Part shown: in pieces, positions 15,744-23,928 of the stretch
Layout: each line of letters opens with the position of its first letter
Numbering within the stretch: the stretch's first letter is position 1
Assembly: GCF_900566085.1 (NCBI RefSeq)
Contig: NZ_UPHT01000136.1
Coordinates: 1 to 32,483 of the forward strand
Direction of reading: 5' to 3'
Length of the DNA stretch: 32,483 bases
DNA from: Mycobacterium attenuatum
Lineage (GTDB): Bacteria > Actinomycetota > Actinomycetes > Mycobacteriales > Mycobacteriaceae
The notes under the pieces: model-generated
Databases searched by the model: none
What the model saw: the letters and a program-made list of their open reading frames with translations, nothing else
Told to the model about the DNA's origin: nothing
Made by a program: the position numbers and the translations under genes

Positions 15744-17249
15744 CGTCCTATCGTCGGTCGGCGCGGAGATGCGGGTGGCCTCGGAGCGGCCACGCAGCAC
15801 CGCGGAATAGCACTCGGCCCAGCGATCGCGCTCGTCCTCGGCGGCACGCTCCACCGCGGCCGTCGAGCACAGGATCCGCCGGTCCGATGTTTTGGCGAGA
15901 TCGGCCAGCCGAGCGGCCTCGTTGACGGCATCGCCGATAACGGTGTACTCGTGCCGGTTTTCGGCGCCGATATTTCCGGCAAACACCCGTCCCGCCGAAA
16001 CACCGATACCAAAGTCGACGGGCAGCTCATGCAACCGGCTCGCCAGCGCGCGCGCAGTGGCCAGCGCCGGCGACGCCGGCTGGCTGGTACGCAGGGGCGC
16101 CCCGAAGATCGCCAGCGCCGCATCCCCCTCGAATTTGTTGACCAGACCCTGATATTCGTCCACGGCGTCGACCACGATCCGGAAGAAGTCGTTGAGCACC
16201 CGGGCAACCTCCTGCGGCGGACGATTTTCCGCCAGCCGGGTCGAGCCGACCAGGTCGATGTAGAGGATGGCGGCCTCCACCACGTCGCCCGACAGCGACG
16301 AGCCCTCTTCGATGGCCCGGCGGGCCACGTCGATTCCGACGTAGCGGCCGAACAGGTCACGTAGCCGTTCCCGCTCCTCGAGCCCGGCGACCATCCGGTT
16401 GAATCCGGTTTGCAGTCGCCCGATTTGGGAACGTTCGTAGGCGCCGACGTAGGTCGCAATGTTGCCGTGTTCGACCTGCGCCATGGCGTCGACGATCTCG
16501 TCGAGCGGATCGGAAATGGATCGCGACGTCAGGATCATCGTCGGCAATCCCAGTAGCAGCGCTGCCAGCGACACCACCAAGATGGGCACGTCCAGCGATG
16601 CTGACTCATGAATCAGCCAGCCATAAGACCGCAGCACAACGAAGCCCACAATCACCCCGATCGGGATGGCGCTGCACAAAAACCACAGCAGGACCAGTCG
16701 CGCCAGCACCCCGGGGACGGCCAGCCGCGGCTGAGCGCCCCGGGTGGCCACCCCCATCAGCGGCCGCAGGGTACGTTGCACGAGCAGCAACCCAGTGCCC
16801 GCTGCGGCCGGTCCGCCCAGGACCACCCCGAGCAGGATGGGCAGCAGCACCCTGGCACCGTCGGCGTGGTTGATCAACATGAGGATGGCGCCGCAGGCCG
16901 ACCAGGCGCCCAGCAGAATCGCCGACTGGCGGCCGGCGAGCTTGACGGCGGCTTCTCGTTGCCGCGGTGTGGGTTCGTCACCGCGAACGAACCATCGTGC
17001 GCTGGGAGCCAGAATCAGGACACCGCCGACCGCGACGGCGATGACACCCAACGCAACCAGCACCAACACCACGGCCATGTTCTTCTCGGCGAAGTCAACG
17101 TAGGTGTGGCCTCGCAGCGGAACCAGGATGGCCGATGCGTCGAGGACGGCAAGGACGTAGGCGACCGCTAGGCCGAGCGCGTAATGAGCCAGCAATCTGC
17201 GGGCGCTCGGTGGATGCGCTTCAGCTGTGGCAGGGCTCGCCCTACGCAC
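15711..17249 (-). CDS. Membrane-bound class III adenylate cyclase with HAMP domain
   Basis: The 512-residue protein should convert ATP to cAMP at the inner face of the membrane. About six transmembrane helices span residues 19-240, a HAMP linker covers roughly 240-295 (SISDPLDEIVDAMAQVEHGN), and the cyclase domain begins near 320. All class III catalytic residues are visible: metal ligands D332 (YIDLVGST) and D376 (EGDAALA), adenine-selecting K372 and D440, and transition-state residues N443 and R447 in GDAVNEAARL. The layout matches mycobacterial cyclases such as Rv1318c-Rv1320c and Rv3645. The GTG start at 17249 lies inside the end of the deacetylase gene (8-bp overlap), suggesting coupled expression. 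A ligand or stress sensed by the membrane part is not evident. Confidence 0.92.
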   Translation of the reverse strand: MRRASPATAEAHPPSARRLLAHYALGLAVAYVLAVLDASAILVPLRGHTYVDFAEKNMAVVLVLVALGVIAVAVGGVLILAPSARWFVRGDEPTPRQREAAVKLAGRQSAILLGAWSACGAILMLINHADGARVLLPILLGVVLGGPAAAGTGLLLVQRTLRPLMGVATRGAQPRLAVPGVLARLVLLWFLCSAIPIGVIVGFVVLRSYGWLIHESASLDVPILVVSLAALLLGLPTMILTSRSISDPLDEIVDAMAQVEHGNIATYVGAYERSQIGRLQTGFNRMVAGLEERERLRDLFGRYVGIDVARRAIEEGSSLSGDVVEAAILYIDLVGSTRLAENRPPQEVARVLNDFFRIVVDAVDEYQGLVNKFEGDAALAIFGAPLRTSQPASPALATARALASRLHELPVDFGIGVSAGRVFAGNIGAENRHEYTVIGDAVNEAARLADLAKTSDRRILCSTAAVERAAEDERDRWAECYSAVLRGRSEATRISAPTDDRTLGVRGMSRRR

Positions 17250-18129
17250 CGTTGTTCGGCCCGCCCGAGTTCTGGCCGGGAATGTCGGTGATCGGGAAGT
17301 TGGGCATCGGCTTGGGCGAGGCTGTGTTGGGCAACGACGGGATGTCGCCGGCCGGGATGTCGTGGAGTTCGTTGACCGGTGGCCCGTTCTCCCGGCTGCC
17401 GTAGCTGCTTCCGGGCGCTCGCGGCCCGAGCAACTCGCTGACCGTCACCAACCGGTAGCCGTTGGCCTTGAGCACCGGGATGAACTGGTACACCAGGTCG
17501 ACGGTGCTGGAGTAGGTGTCGTGGAACAGCACCACCGAGCCCGGCCTGATGTGGGTCATCAACATGTATCGCGTGGCCGCCGTGTTGGAGTCGTTGGCCC
17601 AGTCGAAAGGAATGACATCCCAAAGGATTTCGGCTTGGCCGAACTTGGCGGCGGTTTGCCGCACGGCATCGTTGGACAGGCCACCGGCCGGACGGTACAG
17701 CGTCGGGGTGCGTCCGGTGGCGGCGGTAATCGCGTCGTTGGCCCGGGCGAACTGGCCGGCGATGTCTTCGGCAGGGATGGTCGTCATGTTCGGGTGTTCC
17801 CAGGTGTGGCTGCCGATCTCCATACCGGCGTCGGCGATGCGCTTGGCGCCCGCCGGGTTGGCCGCCACTTTGTTGCCGATCAGGAAGAACGTCGCCTTGG
17901 CGTCGTTGTCCTTCAGGATCTGCAGCAGCCGGTCGGTGTAGGGCCCCGGCCCGTCGTCGAAGGTCAGCGCCACGCACTTGACTACCGAGCAGCTGAGGTT
18001 GTCCGCGCGGGTGACATGGCCGGTCAGGCCGCCGATCACTAGCACCGCGACCGCCGCCACGACGCCAACCACCATGCGCCAGTAGCGCCAGGCCTGGTTG
18101 TCGGGTCGTTTGGGCACTCGCTTGGGCAC
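17242..18129 (-). CDS. Polysaccharide deacetylase (NodB domain), Rv1096-like
   Basis: The 295-residue protein has an N-terminal membrane anchor or uncleaved signal (residues about 18-37, MVVGVVAAVAVLVIGGLTGH) and an extracytoplasmic NodB domain. All five carbohydrate esterase 4 motifs are present: TFDDG with D58/D59, HTWEH with metal ligands H108 and H112, RPAGG with R146, WDVIPFDW, and VVLFHD with H203. It should remove N-acetyl groups from cell-wall sugars; the M. tuberculosis equivalent Rv1096 has been described as a peptidoglycan deacetylase that helps resist lysozyme. A proline/asparagine-rich tail follows the catalytic domain. The gene overlaps the downstream cyclase gene by 8 bp, while a strong palindrome lies in the gap towards phoH2. 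Confidence 0.92.
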   Translation of the reverse strand: MPKRVPKRPDNQAWRYWRMVVGVVAAVAVLVIGGLTGHVTRADNLSCSVVKCVALTFDDGPGPYTDRLLQILKDNDAKATFFLIGNKVAANPAGAKRIADAGMEIGSHTWEHPNMTTIPAEDIAGQFARANDAITAATGRTPTLYRPAGGLSNDAVRQTAAKFGQAEILWDVIPFDWANDSNTAATRYMLMTHIRPGSVVLFHDTYSSTVDLVYQFIPVLKANGYRLVTVSELLGPRAPGSSYGSRENGPPVNELHDIPAGDIPSLPNTASPKPMPNFPITDIPGQNSGGPNNGA

Positions 18130-18194
18130 TGTGGAAGTTTACCGGGCGTCGAGCGTGGGATCTGGGCGCCGAGTGTGCCCTCGCGGCTTCGAGC

Positions 18195-18241
18195 GTGCAT
18201 ACCGGGCGGGAATCCGTCCGCGTTTTCCGCCCGGCATGCAC
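18195..18241 (-). terminator. Strong palindrome between phoH2 and the deacetylase gene
   Basis: GTGCAT-A-CCGGGCGG (18195-18209) pairs with CCGCCCGG-C-ATGCAC (18227-18241): 14 paired bases around one mismatch and a 17-base loop. It lies about 70 bp past the phoH2 stop and about 65 bp before the deacetylase start, so it could end phoH2 transcription or regulate the deacetylase. Degenerate CGAGCGTG/CGAGTGTG units (18138-18200) flank it. Confidence 0.45.
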
Positions 18242-18309
18242 ACTGGAAGACCAGGTCGCACACTCATTACCCGGACTTTACCGATGCCCGGCTACGGCCC
18301 GGAGCCCTC

Positions 18310-19611
18310 TCAGCGCGGCCCGGTGATTTCTTCCAGCATCTCGGTGACCAGCGCGGCGATCGGAGACCGTTCGCTGCGCAACAGCGTGATGTGCGCGAAC
18401 AGCGGATGGCCCTTGAGCTTCTCGATCACCGCGACGATCCCGTCGTGGCGGCCTACCCGCAGATTGTCGCGCTGGGCGATGTCGTGAGTCAGCACCACCC
18501 GGGAGCCCGTACCCAGCCGTGACAGCACGGTCAGCAACACGTTGCGCTCCAGCGACTGGGCCTCGTCGACGATAACGAATGAGTCGTGCAGTGAGCGGCC
18601 GCGAATGTGGGTCAGCGGCAGCACTTCGAGCATGCCGCGGGACAGGACCTCATCCAGCACCGCCGGGCTGGCCAGCCCCTCTAAGGTGTCGAAAACAGCC
18701 TGCGCCCATGGGCCCATCTTGTCGCTCTCGCTGCCGGGCAGATAGCCCAGCTCTTGGCCGCCGACCGCATACAACGGGCGGAAGACCACCACCTTTCGGT
18801 GAGTCCGGCGCTCCAGCACCGCCTCCAAACCTGCGCACAATGCCAGCGCCGACTTTCCGGTGCCGGCTTTACCGCCCAGCGAAACGATGCCCACCGACTC
18901 GTCGAGCAGCAGATCGAGCGCCACTCGCTGTTCGGCGGAACGGCCACGCAGCCCGAAAACTTCGCGGTCACCGCGAACCAGCTGGACCCGTTTGGCCGGG
19001 TTCACCCGGCCCAGCGCATGGGAGCTACCGCCCAGCAGCCGAATTCCGGTGTGGCATGGCAGGTCCCGCGCATCGACCAGGTCGATTTCGCCGTCGGCGA
19101 ACAGCGCGGCGATATCTTCGGCCGCGGTTTCGAGTTCGCGCATCCCCGACCATCCGGACGCGACGACGTCCTGCGCGTGGTACTCGTCGGCGGCCAGGCC
19201 CACCGCGGCAGCCTTGACCCGAAGGGGGATGTCCTTGCTGACCAAGGTGACCTGCCGGCCCTCGGCGGCGAGGTTGGCGGCGCAACTGAGAATCCGAGAG
19301 TCATTGCTGTCGGTACGAAAGCCGGCGGGCAGCACCGCCGGGTCGGTGTGGTTAAGTTCGACGTGCAGCGTACCGCCTTGAGTACCAACGGGAATGGGCT
19401 GATCCAGCCGTCCGTGCTCCAGCCGGAGATCGTCGAACAAGCGCAGCGCCTGACGGGCGAACCAGCCCAGCTCGTGGTGATGGCGTTTGGCCTCCAGTTC
19501 GCTGATCACCACCAGCGGCACCACCACCTCGTGCTCGGCGAAGCGACTGCACGCCCAGGGATCGGACAGCAGCACAGAGGTGTCCAACACGTAGGTCCGG
19601 AATTCGGTCAC
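18310..19611 (-). CDS. phoH2: PhoH2: PIN-domain RNase fused to PhoH helicase/ATPase
   Basis: The 433-residue protein joins an N-terminal PIN endoribonuclease (residues 1 to about 140; acidic residues D10, E38/E40, D104 and D127) to a C-terminal PhoH ATPase. The latter has Walker A GGKAGTGKS (246-254) and Walker B FVIVDEAQ (345-352). Mycobacterial PhoH2 is known as a sequence-specific RNA helicase and RNase, proposed as a toxin-like module with a small upstream partner. The GTG at 19611 has GAGGAG 6 bases upstream and gives exactly the length I recall for Rv1095. The start overlaps the stop of a 47-codon frame by 4 bp. The full set of catalytic residues suggests an active enzyme. Confidence 0.95.
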   Translation of the reverse strand: MTEFRTYVLDTSVLLSDPWACSRFAEHEVVVPLVVISELEAKRHHHELGWFARQALRLFDDLRLEHGRLDQPIPVGTQGGTLHVELNHTDPAVLPAGFRTDSNDSRILSCAANLAAEGRQVTLVSKDIPLRVKAAAVGLAADEYHAQDVVASGWSGMRELETAAEDIAALFADGEIDLVDARDLPCHTGIRLLGGSSHALGRVNPAKRVQLVRGDREVFGLRGRSAEQRVALDLLLDESVGIVSLGGKAGTGKSALALCAGLEAVLERRTHRKVVVFRPLYAVGGQELGYLPGSESDKMGPWAQAVFDTLEGLASPAVLDEVLSRGMLEVLPLTHIRGRSLHDSFVIVDEAQSLERNVLLTVLSRLGTGSRVVLTHDIAQRDNLRVGRHDGIVAVIEKLKGHPLFAHITLLRSERSPIAALVTEMLEEITGPR

Positions 19612-19751
19612 GGGGCGCTCCTCGAGCGAATGACGCCCGGGCGGACCCACACGAGCGTGTCGGCGCGGGCCGCGGCATCAGGACCGGGGCCGGTCCTGCC
19701 CTTGTGGTGACGGGAGGTGCCGCCCTGGCAGCAGAGCATGTCGCTGACCAT
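19608..19751 (-). CDS. Small PhoAT-like protein upstream of phoH2
   Basis: A 47-residue frame (start MVSDMLCCQGGTSRHHKGRT, end VRPGVIRSRSAP) ends in a TGA that overlaps the phoH2 GTG as GTGA. This is the arrangement described for phoAT, the short gene coupled to phoH2 in mycobacteria and proposed to encode its antitoxin. It was found by translating the DNA upstream of phoH2. The protein is basic with a CC pair and an HH pair. The start is uncertain: a second ATG lies at codon 5 and neither has a strong ribosome binding site, while the frame stays open further upstream. The coupling itself is direct; identity with PhoAT is by position. Confidence 0.6.
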   Translation of the reverse strand: MVSDMLCCQGGTSRHHKGRTGPGPDAAARADTLVWVRPGVIRSRSAP

Positions 19752-19824
19752 CGAAACCGACGCTACTCCGGTGACGACACCGCCGCAGCGCAGGCGCGCC
19801 GACGCGCTCCGTTCGCGGTCGGAA

Positions 19825-20652
19825 CTAGCCGGTGACGAACTGCTTGAGCGCAGGCTCGTCGGCCAGCCCCCAGGCAGTGATGCGATCGGAGATCACCTGC
19901 CGCCGCTGGTGGGGATCGAAGATGCCGGCGTTGGCCACCTTCTGCACCTTGTCCTGGTAGGCGTCAATGTCAGCGCCGACGACCTCGAGGTCGGCAGCGC
20001 GGGCTGCGATCGCGGTGATCGTCTCGTCCCGGGTGTAGTCGAGGCAGTGCGCGACAAGGTTGGCGAAGAACAGCTCGTGACGCGCCTCGTCCCGGGCGAT
20101 CCGGTCGATCAGCCCGGCCAGGATGGGCTCTTCGATCTGCGCAGCCAGGTTCTGACAGAAGACGGCCAGGGAGCGCTCGTAGAACGCCATGTAGACCAGA
20201 GTCTCCACCTGCGTGTACTTGTCAGCGCGGTAGCCCTGCATGACGTATTGGACGCGAACCTCTTCATTGGCGACCGGGTCGACCTCGCGGGTCACCACGA
20301 GGTATTCCCGCAGCGCGATGGCATGCAGATGCTCTTCCGCGGTCCACCGGCCAAGCCAGCGGCCCCACCACTTCTCAAGGATGAAGTGCTCGACCAGCTC
20401 GCGGTGATGGCCGGCCAGGTTGTCCTTGAGGATCAGCAGGATCTCGCAGGCGTCGGTGATGACCCGGGGCAGCGTTGCCTGGGACGGGTCCCAGTCCCGT
20501 CCGCCGAGGAAGGCGAAGTTCTCGCCGCGGTCGAACGGAACGTAATCGTGGGCGAACCAGATGTCCTCGGTGTCAAGGTGGCGAGCCATATTCTCTTCCA
20601 CCACGGGCTCGAGTTCGAGGGTCAGCTCATTAGCTACAGGTTTCTGTGCCAT
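19825..20652 (-). CDS. desA2: Acyl-ACP desaturase-like protein DesA2
   Basis: From the ATG at 20652 (MAQKPVANEL) the protein has 275 residues, the length I recall for Rv1094. It is a ferritin-like helical protein of the acyl-ACP desaturase family, thought to act in fatty or mycolic acid modification in the cytosol. The second helix pair keeps metal ligands in WTAEEHLH (E107, H110) and RDEARHELFF (E189, H192). At the first ligand helix the usual EE pair is replaced by LKDNLAGHH (around 76-82), so the di-iron centre may be incomplete, a known oddity of DesA2 compared with plant desaturases. An open frame continues to 20781 through a tandem repeat, but those residues are not credible. The gene lies 142 bp after glyA on the same strand. 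Confidence 0.93.
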   Translation of the reverse strand: MAQKPVANELTLELEPVVEENMARHLDTEDIWFAHDYVPFDRGENFAFLGGRDWDPSQATLPRVITDACEILLILKDNLAGHHRELVEHFILEKWWGRWLGRWTAEEHLHAIALREYLVVTREVDPVANEEVRVQYVMQGYRADKYTQVETLVYMAFYERSLAVFCQNLAAQIEEPILAGLIDRIARDEARHELFFANLVAHCLDYTRDETITAIAARAADLEVVGADIDAYQDKVQKVANAGIFDPHQRRQVISDRITAWGLADEPALKQFVTG

Positions 20653-20738
20653 GCAGTAACTGTAACCCGACGACACAGGTTTCGTGAAATTGGGCCTGCG
20701 CGTGTCGCGGCCCACCCGCATCATCGCGCTGACAACGC

Positions 20739-20793
20739 CTTTCGGCACCTTTTCGGCACCTTTTCGGCACCTTTTCGGCACCTTTTGGGCACC
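20739..20793. repeat. Five tandem 11-bp repeats in the glyA-desA2 gap
   Basis: Units TTTTCGGCACC are at 20750-20760, 20761-20771 and 20772-20782. They are flanked by a variant CTTTCGGCACC (20739-20749) and a variant TTTTGGGCACC (20783-20793) that ends 1 bp before the glyA stop codon. It is a VNTR-like array; the T-runs recur about once per helical turn. Confidence 0.92.
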
Positions 20794-20794
20794 G

Positions 20795-22075
20795 CTAACG
20801 ACCGACCAAGCTCCAGTCCTCGAGGCCCTCGTAGAGCGGAAATTCCCGGGCCAGACGACTCACCCGGGCACGAAGCGCGGACAGATCGGCAGCGCCGCCC
20901 GCTGCCAGGGCGGTGGCGATCACGTCGGCAACCTCGCTGAATTCCGCGTCGCCGAATCCGCGGGTCGCCAGCGCCGGAGTCCCGATCCGCAGACCGGAGG
21001 TGACCATCGGTGGGCGGGGATCGTTGGGAACGGCGTTGCGATTGACCGTGATTCCCACCTCGTGCAACAGATCCTCGGCGGCCTGACCGTCCAGTGGAGA
21101 GTTGCGCAGGTCCACCAACACCAGGTGGACATCGGTTCCGCCGCTGACGACCGAGACACCGGCCTTGGCGACATCGTCACCGAGCAATCGTTCGGCGAGG
21201 ATCCGGGCACCGGACAGGGTGCGCTGCTGGCGGTCGGCGAACTCAGCGGTGGCCGCGATCTTCAGGGCAACCGCCTTGCCGGCGATCACATGCATCAACG
21301 GTCCGCCCTGCTGGCCGGGGAACACCGCCGAGTTGATGGCCTTGGCGTACTCCTGCTTGCCCAGGATCATGCCGGAACGGCCGCCGCCGAGCGTCTTGTG
21401 CACCGTGGTGGAAACCACGTCGGCATGCGGTACCGGCGACGGGTGCAATCCGGCGGCGACCAAACCTGCGAAATGGGCCATGTCCACCCACAACTTCGCA
21501 TCGGCCTCGTCGGCGATCGACCGGAATGCCGCGAAGTCGAGAATCCGCGGGTACGCCGACCAGCCGGCGATGATCACCTTCGGGCGGAATTCCAGCGCTT
21601 TGGCGCGCACCGCATCCATGTCGATCAGGTGTGTCGTGGGGTCCACGCCGTAGAAGCCGGTCTCGTACAACTTGCCGGAGAAGTTCAGCCGCATGCCATG
21701 GGTCAGGTGGCCGCCGTTGGCGAGGTCTAGACCCAGCAGCCGCTCCCCCGGGGTCATCAGCGCGTGCAGGACCGCGGCGTTGGCCTGGGCACCCGAATGC
21801 GGCTGCACATTGGCGAAATCGGCGCCGAACAGCGCCTTGGCCCGGTCCCGGGCGATGTTTTCCACGACGTCGACGTGTTCGCAACCGCCGTAGTACCGCC
21901 GCCCTGGCAGTCCCTCGGCATACTTGTTGGTCAGCACGCTGCCCTGAGCCTGCAACACCGAGCGCGGCACGAAGTTCTCCGAGGCGATCATCTCCAAGGT
22001 GTCCCGTTGCCGGCCAAGTTCCTTGCCCAGCAGCTCTGCGATATCGGGGTCGACCTCGGCCAGCGGGGCGGACAT
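20795..22075 (-). CDS. glyA: Serine hydroxymethyltransferase
   Basis: The 426-residue PLP enzyme converts serine and tetrahydrofolate to glycine and 5,10-methylene-tetrahydrofolate, supplying one-carbon units. Key regions are intact: EMIASENFVP (28-37), KYAEGLPGRRYYGGCEHVDV (51-70), the HSGAQAN loop, the DMAHFAGLVAAG strand, and the PLP lysine K227 in STTVHKTLGGGR. I chose the ATG at 22075 (MSAPLAEVDPDIAELL) because it gives the same length and N-terminus as Rv1093. An upstream GTG at 22138 would add 21 residues (VTAAPDARTDAPETVPETRS), and ribosome binding signals do not decide between them. It is divergent from coaA. The last codon abuts the 11-bp tandem repeat array upstream of desA2. Confidence 0.95.
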   Translation of the reverse strand: MSAPLAEVDPDIAELLGKELGRQRDTLEMIASENFVPRSVLQAQGSVLTNKYAEGLPGRRYYGGCEHVDVVENIARDRAKALFGADFANVQPHSGAQANAAVLHALMTPGERLLGLDLANGGHLTHGMRLNFSGKLYETGFYGVDPTTHLIDMDAVRAKALEFRPKVIIAGWSAYPRILDFAAFRSIADEADAKLWVDMAHFAGLVAAGLHPSPVPHADVVSTTVHKTLGGGRSGMILGKQEYAKAINSAVFPGQQGGPLMHVIAGKAVALKIAATAEFADRQQRTLSGARILAERLLGDDVAKAGVSVVSGGTDVHLVLVDLRNSPLDGQAAEDLLHEVGITVNRNAVPNDPRPPMVTSGLRIGTPALATRGFGDAEFSEVADVIATALAAGGAADLSALRARVSRLAREFPLYEGLEDWSLVGR

Positions 22076-22345
22076 GACAGAGCGTGTTTCAGGGACCGTT
22101 TCAGGTGCATCAGTACGAGCGTCGGGTGCGGCAGTCACGGGCGCCAGTCTATCCAGGCAGCCCCTTTCGGGCCGACCACACGGCACATCGCACCCCGCAA
22201 CCACTGGTTGCTCCGGCCGACTCGATCACCCTGTTGGTCCGGCCCGGCGCCGGCGCACCGGAGCTGCGCGACGCCGAACGGGCCGGCGCCGCCTTTTCAC
22301 CGGCCCAGCCGCCGTTGCCGGGCAGATCCCTGCAAGACTGACACC

Positions 22346-23284
22346 ATGCCACGGCTTAGCGAGCCGAGCCCGTACGTCGAGTTCGACCGAAAGCAATGGC
22401 GCGCGCTCCGTATGTCGACCCCGTTGGCCCTCACCGAAGAGGAATTGATCGGCCTGCGCGGCCTGGGTGAGCAGATCGACCTGCTGGAGGTCGAAGAGGT
22501 GTATCTGCCGCTGGCCCGGCTCATTCATCTTCAGGTCGCCGCGCGCCAACGGCTGTTCGCCGCAACCGCCGAGTTCCTCGGCGAGCCGCAACAAAACCCG
22601 GACCGGCCGGTGCCGTTCATCATCGGCGTGGCGGGCAGCGTGGCGGTCGGCAAGTCGACCACCGCACGTGTGCTGCAGGCACTACTGGCCCGGTGGGACC
22701 ACCATCCGCGAGTGGACCTGGTCACCACCGACGGTTTTCTCTACCCGAACGCGGAGCTGGAACGGCGAAACATCATGCACCGCAAGGGTTTTCCAGAGAG
22801 CTATAACCGCCGGGCGCTGATGCGGTTCGTGACGTCGGTCAAGTCGGGCTCGGACTACGCGTGCGCGCCCGTCTATTCGCATCTGCACTACGACATCATT
22901 CCCGGAGCCAAACACGTGGTGCGCCATCCTGACATCCTGATCCTGGAGGGGCTCAATGTCTTGCAGACCGGCCCCACCCTGATGGTGTCGGACCTGTTCG
23001 ACTTCTCGCTGTACGTCGACGCGCGTATCGAGGACATCGAGCAGTGGTACGTGTCGCGGTTCTTGGCGATGCGCAGCACGGCGTTCGCCAACCCGGAGTC
23101 GCACTTTCACCACTATTCGGCGTTGTCTGACCCGCAGGCCGTGGGCGCGGCGCGCGAGATCTGGCGGTCGATCAACCGGCCCAATCTCGTTGAGAACATC
23201 CTGCCGACCCGGCCGCGGGCCACCCTGGTGTTGCGCAAAGACGCCGACCACTCGATCAACCGGCTGCGGCTGCGCAAGCTGTAA
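22346..23284 (+). CDS. coaA: Pantothenate kinase type I
   Basis: The 312-residue kinase phosphorylates pantothenate, the first and regulated step of coenzyme A synthesis. The P-loop GVAGSVAVGKST is at 94-105, and the CoaA-specific segments are all present: TTDGFLYPNAEL, RKGFPESYNRRALMRFV, SHLHYDIIPG, EGLNVLQTG and the C-terminal SINRLRLRKL. The gene is divergent from glyA across about 270 bp, which should hold both promoters. On its 3' side it converges with a broken PE_PGRS gene, as with Rv1092c and Rv1091. No anomaly was seen. Confidence 0.96.
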   Translation: MPRLSEPSPYVEFDRKQWRALRMSTPLALTEEELIGLRGLGEQIDLLEVEEVYLPLARLIHLQVAARQRLFAATAEFLGEPQQNPDRPVPFIIGVAGSVAVGKSTTARVLQALLARWDHHPRVDLVTTDGFLYPNAELERRNIMHRKGFPESYNRRALMRFVTSVKSGSDYACAPVYSHLHYDIIPGAKHVVRHPDILILEGLNVLQTGPTLMVSDLFDFSLYVDARIEDIEQWYVSRFLAMRSTAFANPESHFHHYSALSDPQAVGAAREIWRSINRPNLVENILPTRPRATLVLRKDADHSINRLRLRKL

Positions 23285-23805
23285 CCGACCCGCGTCAGAG
23301 CCGCTGCCGAGCCAGACCGGCGATGCGCCGGGGACTCCGGGCTTGCCGAACAGCACGCCGCTCGTGCCGCCGGCGCCGCCGTTAGAGCCATTCGCGCCGC
23401 TGCAGCCGTTGCCGATCAGGCCCGCCGCCGCGCCGCACCGGCAAGCTGGTTGGGCCCGCCGTTTCCGCCGTTACCTCCGTTGCCCGACGACAGCCCGCGG
23501 AGATTCTGCTGGACATCAACGGCCTCCGCGCTTGCGTACGCACCCGCACCTACCCTCAGAAGCCGCACGAAGCTGTGCGTGAAACCCGATCGCCGGCGTA
23601 CTGAGGTTCTGGTAGGCCTCGGCATAGGCGCAAGACAGTGCTGCAATACCCGCCGACACCTGTCGGCGCCTGCCGCCGTCCCGGCCGTCGGGCGCCGCGG
23701 CAACCGCGTTGGCCGTGTTGACAGTCGAACCGATACCCGGCCAAATCGGTCCCCGCTGCAGCCATCGTTTCCGGACTCGCGATCACGAACGGCTTGGCTG
23801 CCCCA
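23285..23805 (-). pseudogene. Decayed PE_PGRS gene next to coaA
   Basis: The minus strand carries scattered PE_PGRS pieces. FVIASPETMAAAGTDLAG near 23750-23805 is the start of a PE domain, but its usual initiating MS is replaced by AKP. IGSTVNTANAVAAAP-like and IAALSCAYAEAYQNL-like segments near 23610-23740 lie in a shifted frame, and AYASAEAVDVQQNLRGLSSG with GGNGGNGGP near 23450-23545 lies in another. A short PGRS tail with GLIGNGCSGANGSNGGAGG and LFGKPGVPGASP occupies 23310-23420. Several frameshifts, a lost start and only a few glycine repeats show that it is dead. The position, convergent with coaA, matches M. tuberculosis PE_PGRS22 (Rv1091). Its limits are approximate. Confidence 0.82.
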
Positions 23806-23863
23806 ATCTCCTCCCCTGCACTACCGGCAATGACCCGAAATTGCAGCGCATGGCCGCCGGAAA

Positions 23864-23894
23864 CGGCGTCTTCGGCTTTTTGCCGAAGACGCCG
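23864..23894 (-). terminator. Perfect 13-bp hairpin after the small membrane gene
   Basis: CGGCGTCTTCGGC (23864-23876) and GCCGAAGACGCCG (23882-23894) pair perfectly around a 5-base T loop. The hairpin lies 35 bp beyond the minus-strand stop of the 140-residue membrane gene and past the start region of the dead PE_PGRS gene. There is no long T-tract, but the stem strength fits an intrinsic mycobacterial terminator. Confidence 0.7.
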
Positions 23895-23928
23895 CCGGAA
23901 CGGCTGATGCGGGGCAGTTGCGAAGTAG

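Noticed and set aside
20739..20793. CRISPR array
   Set aside because: Units are only 11 bp, directly adjacent and without spacers; this is a simple tandem repeat.
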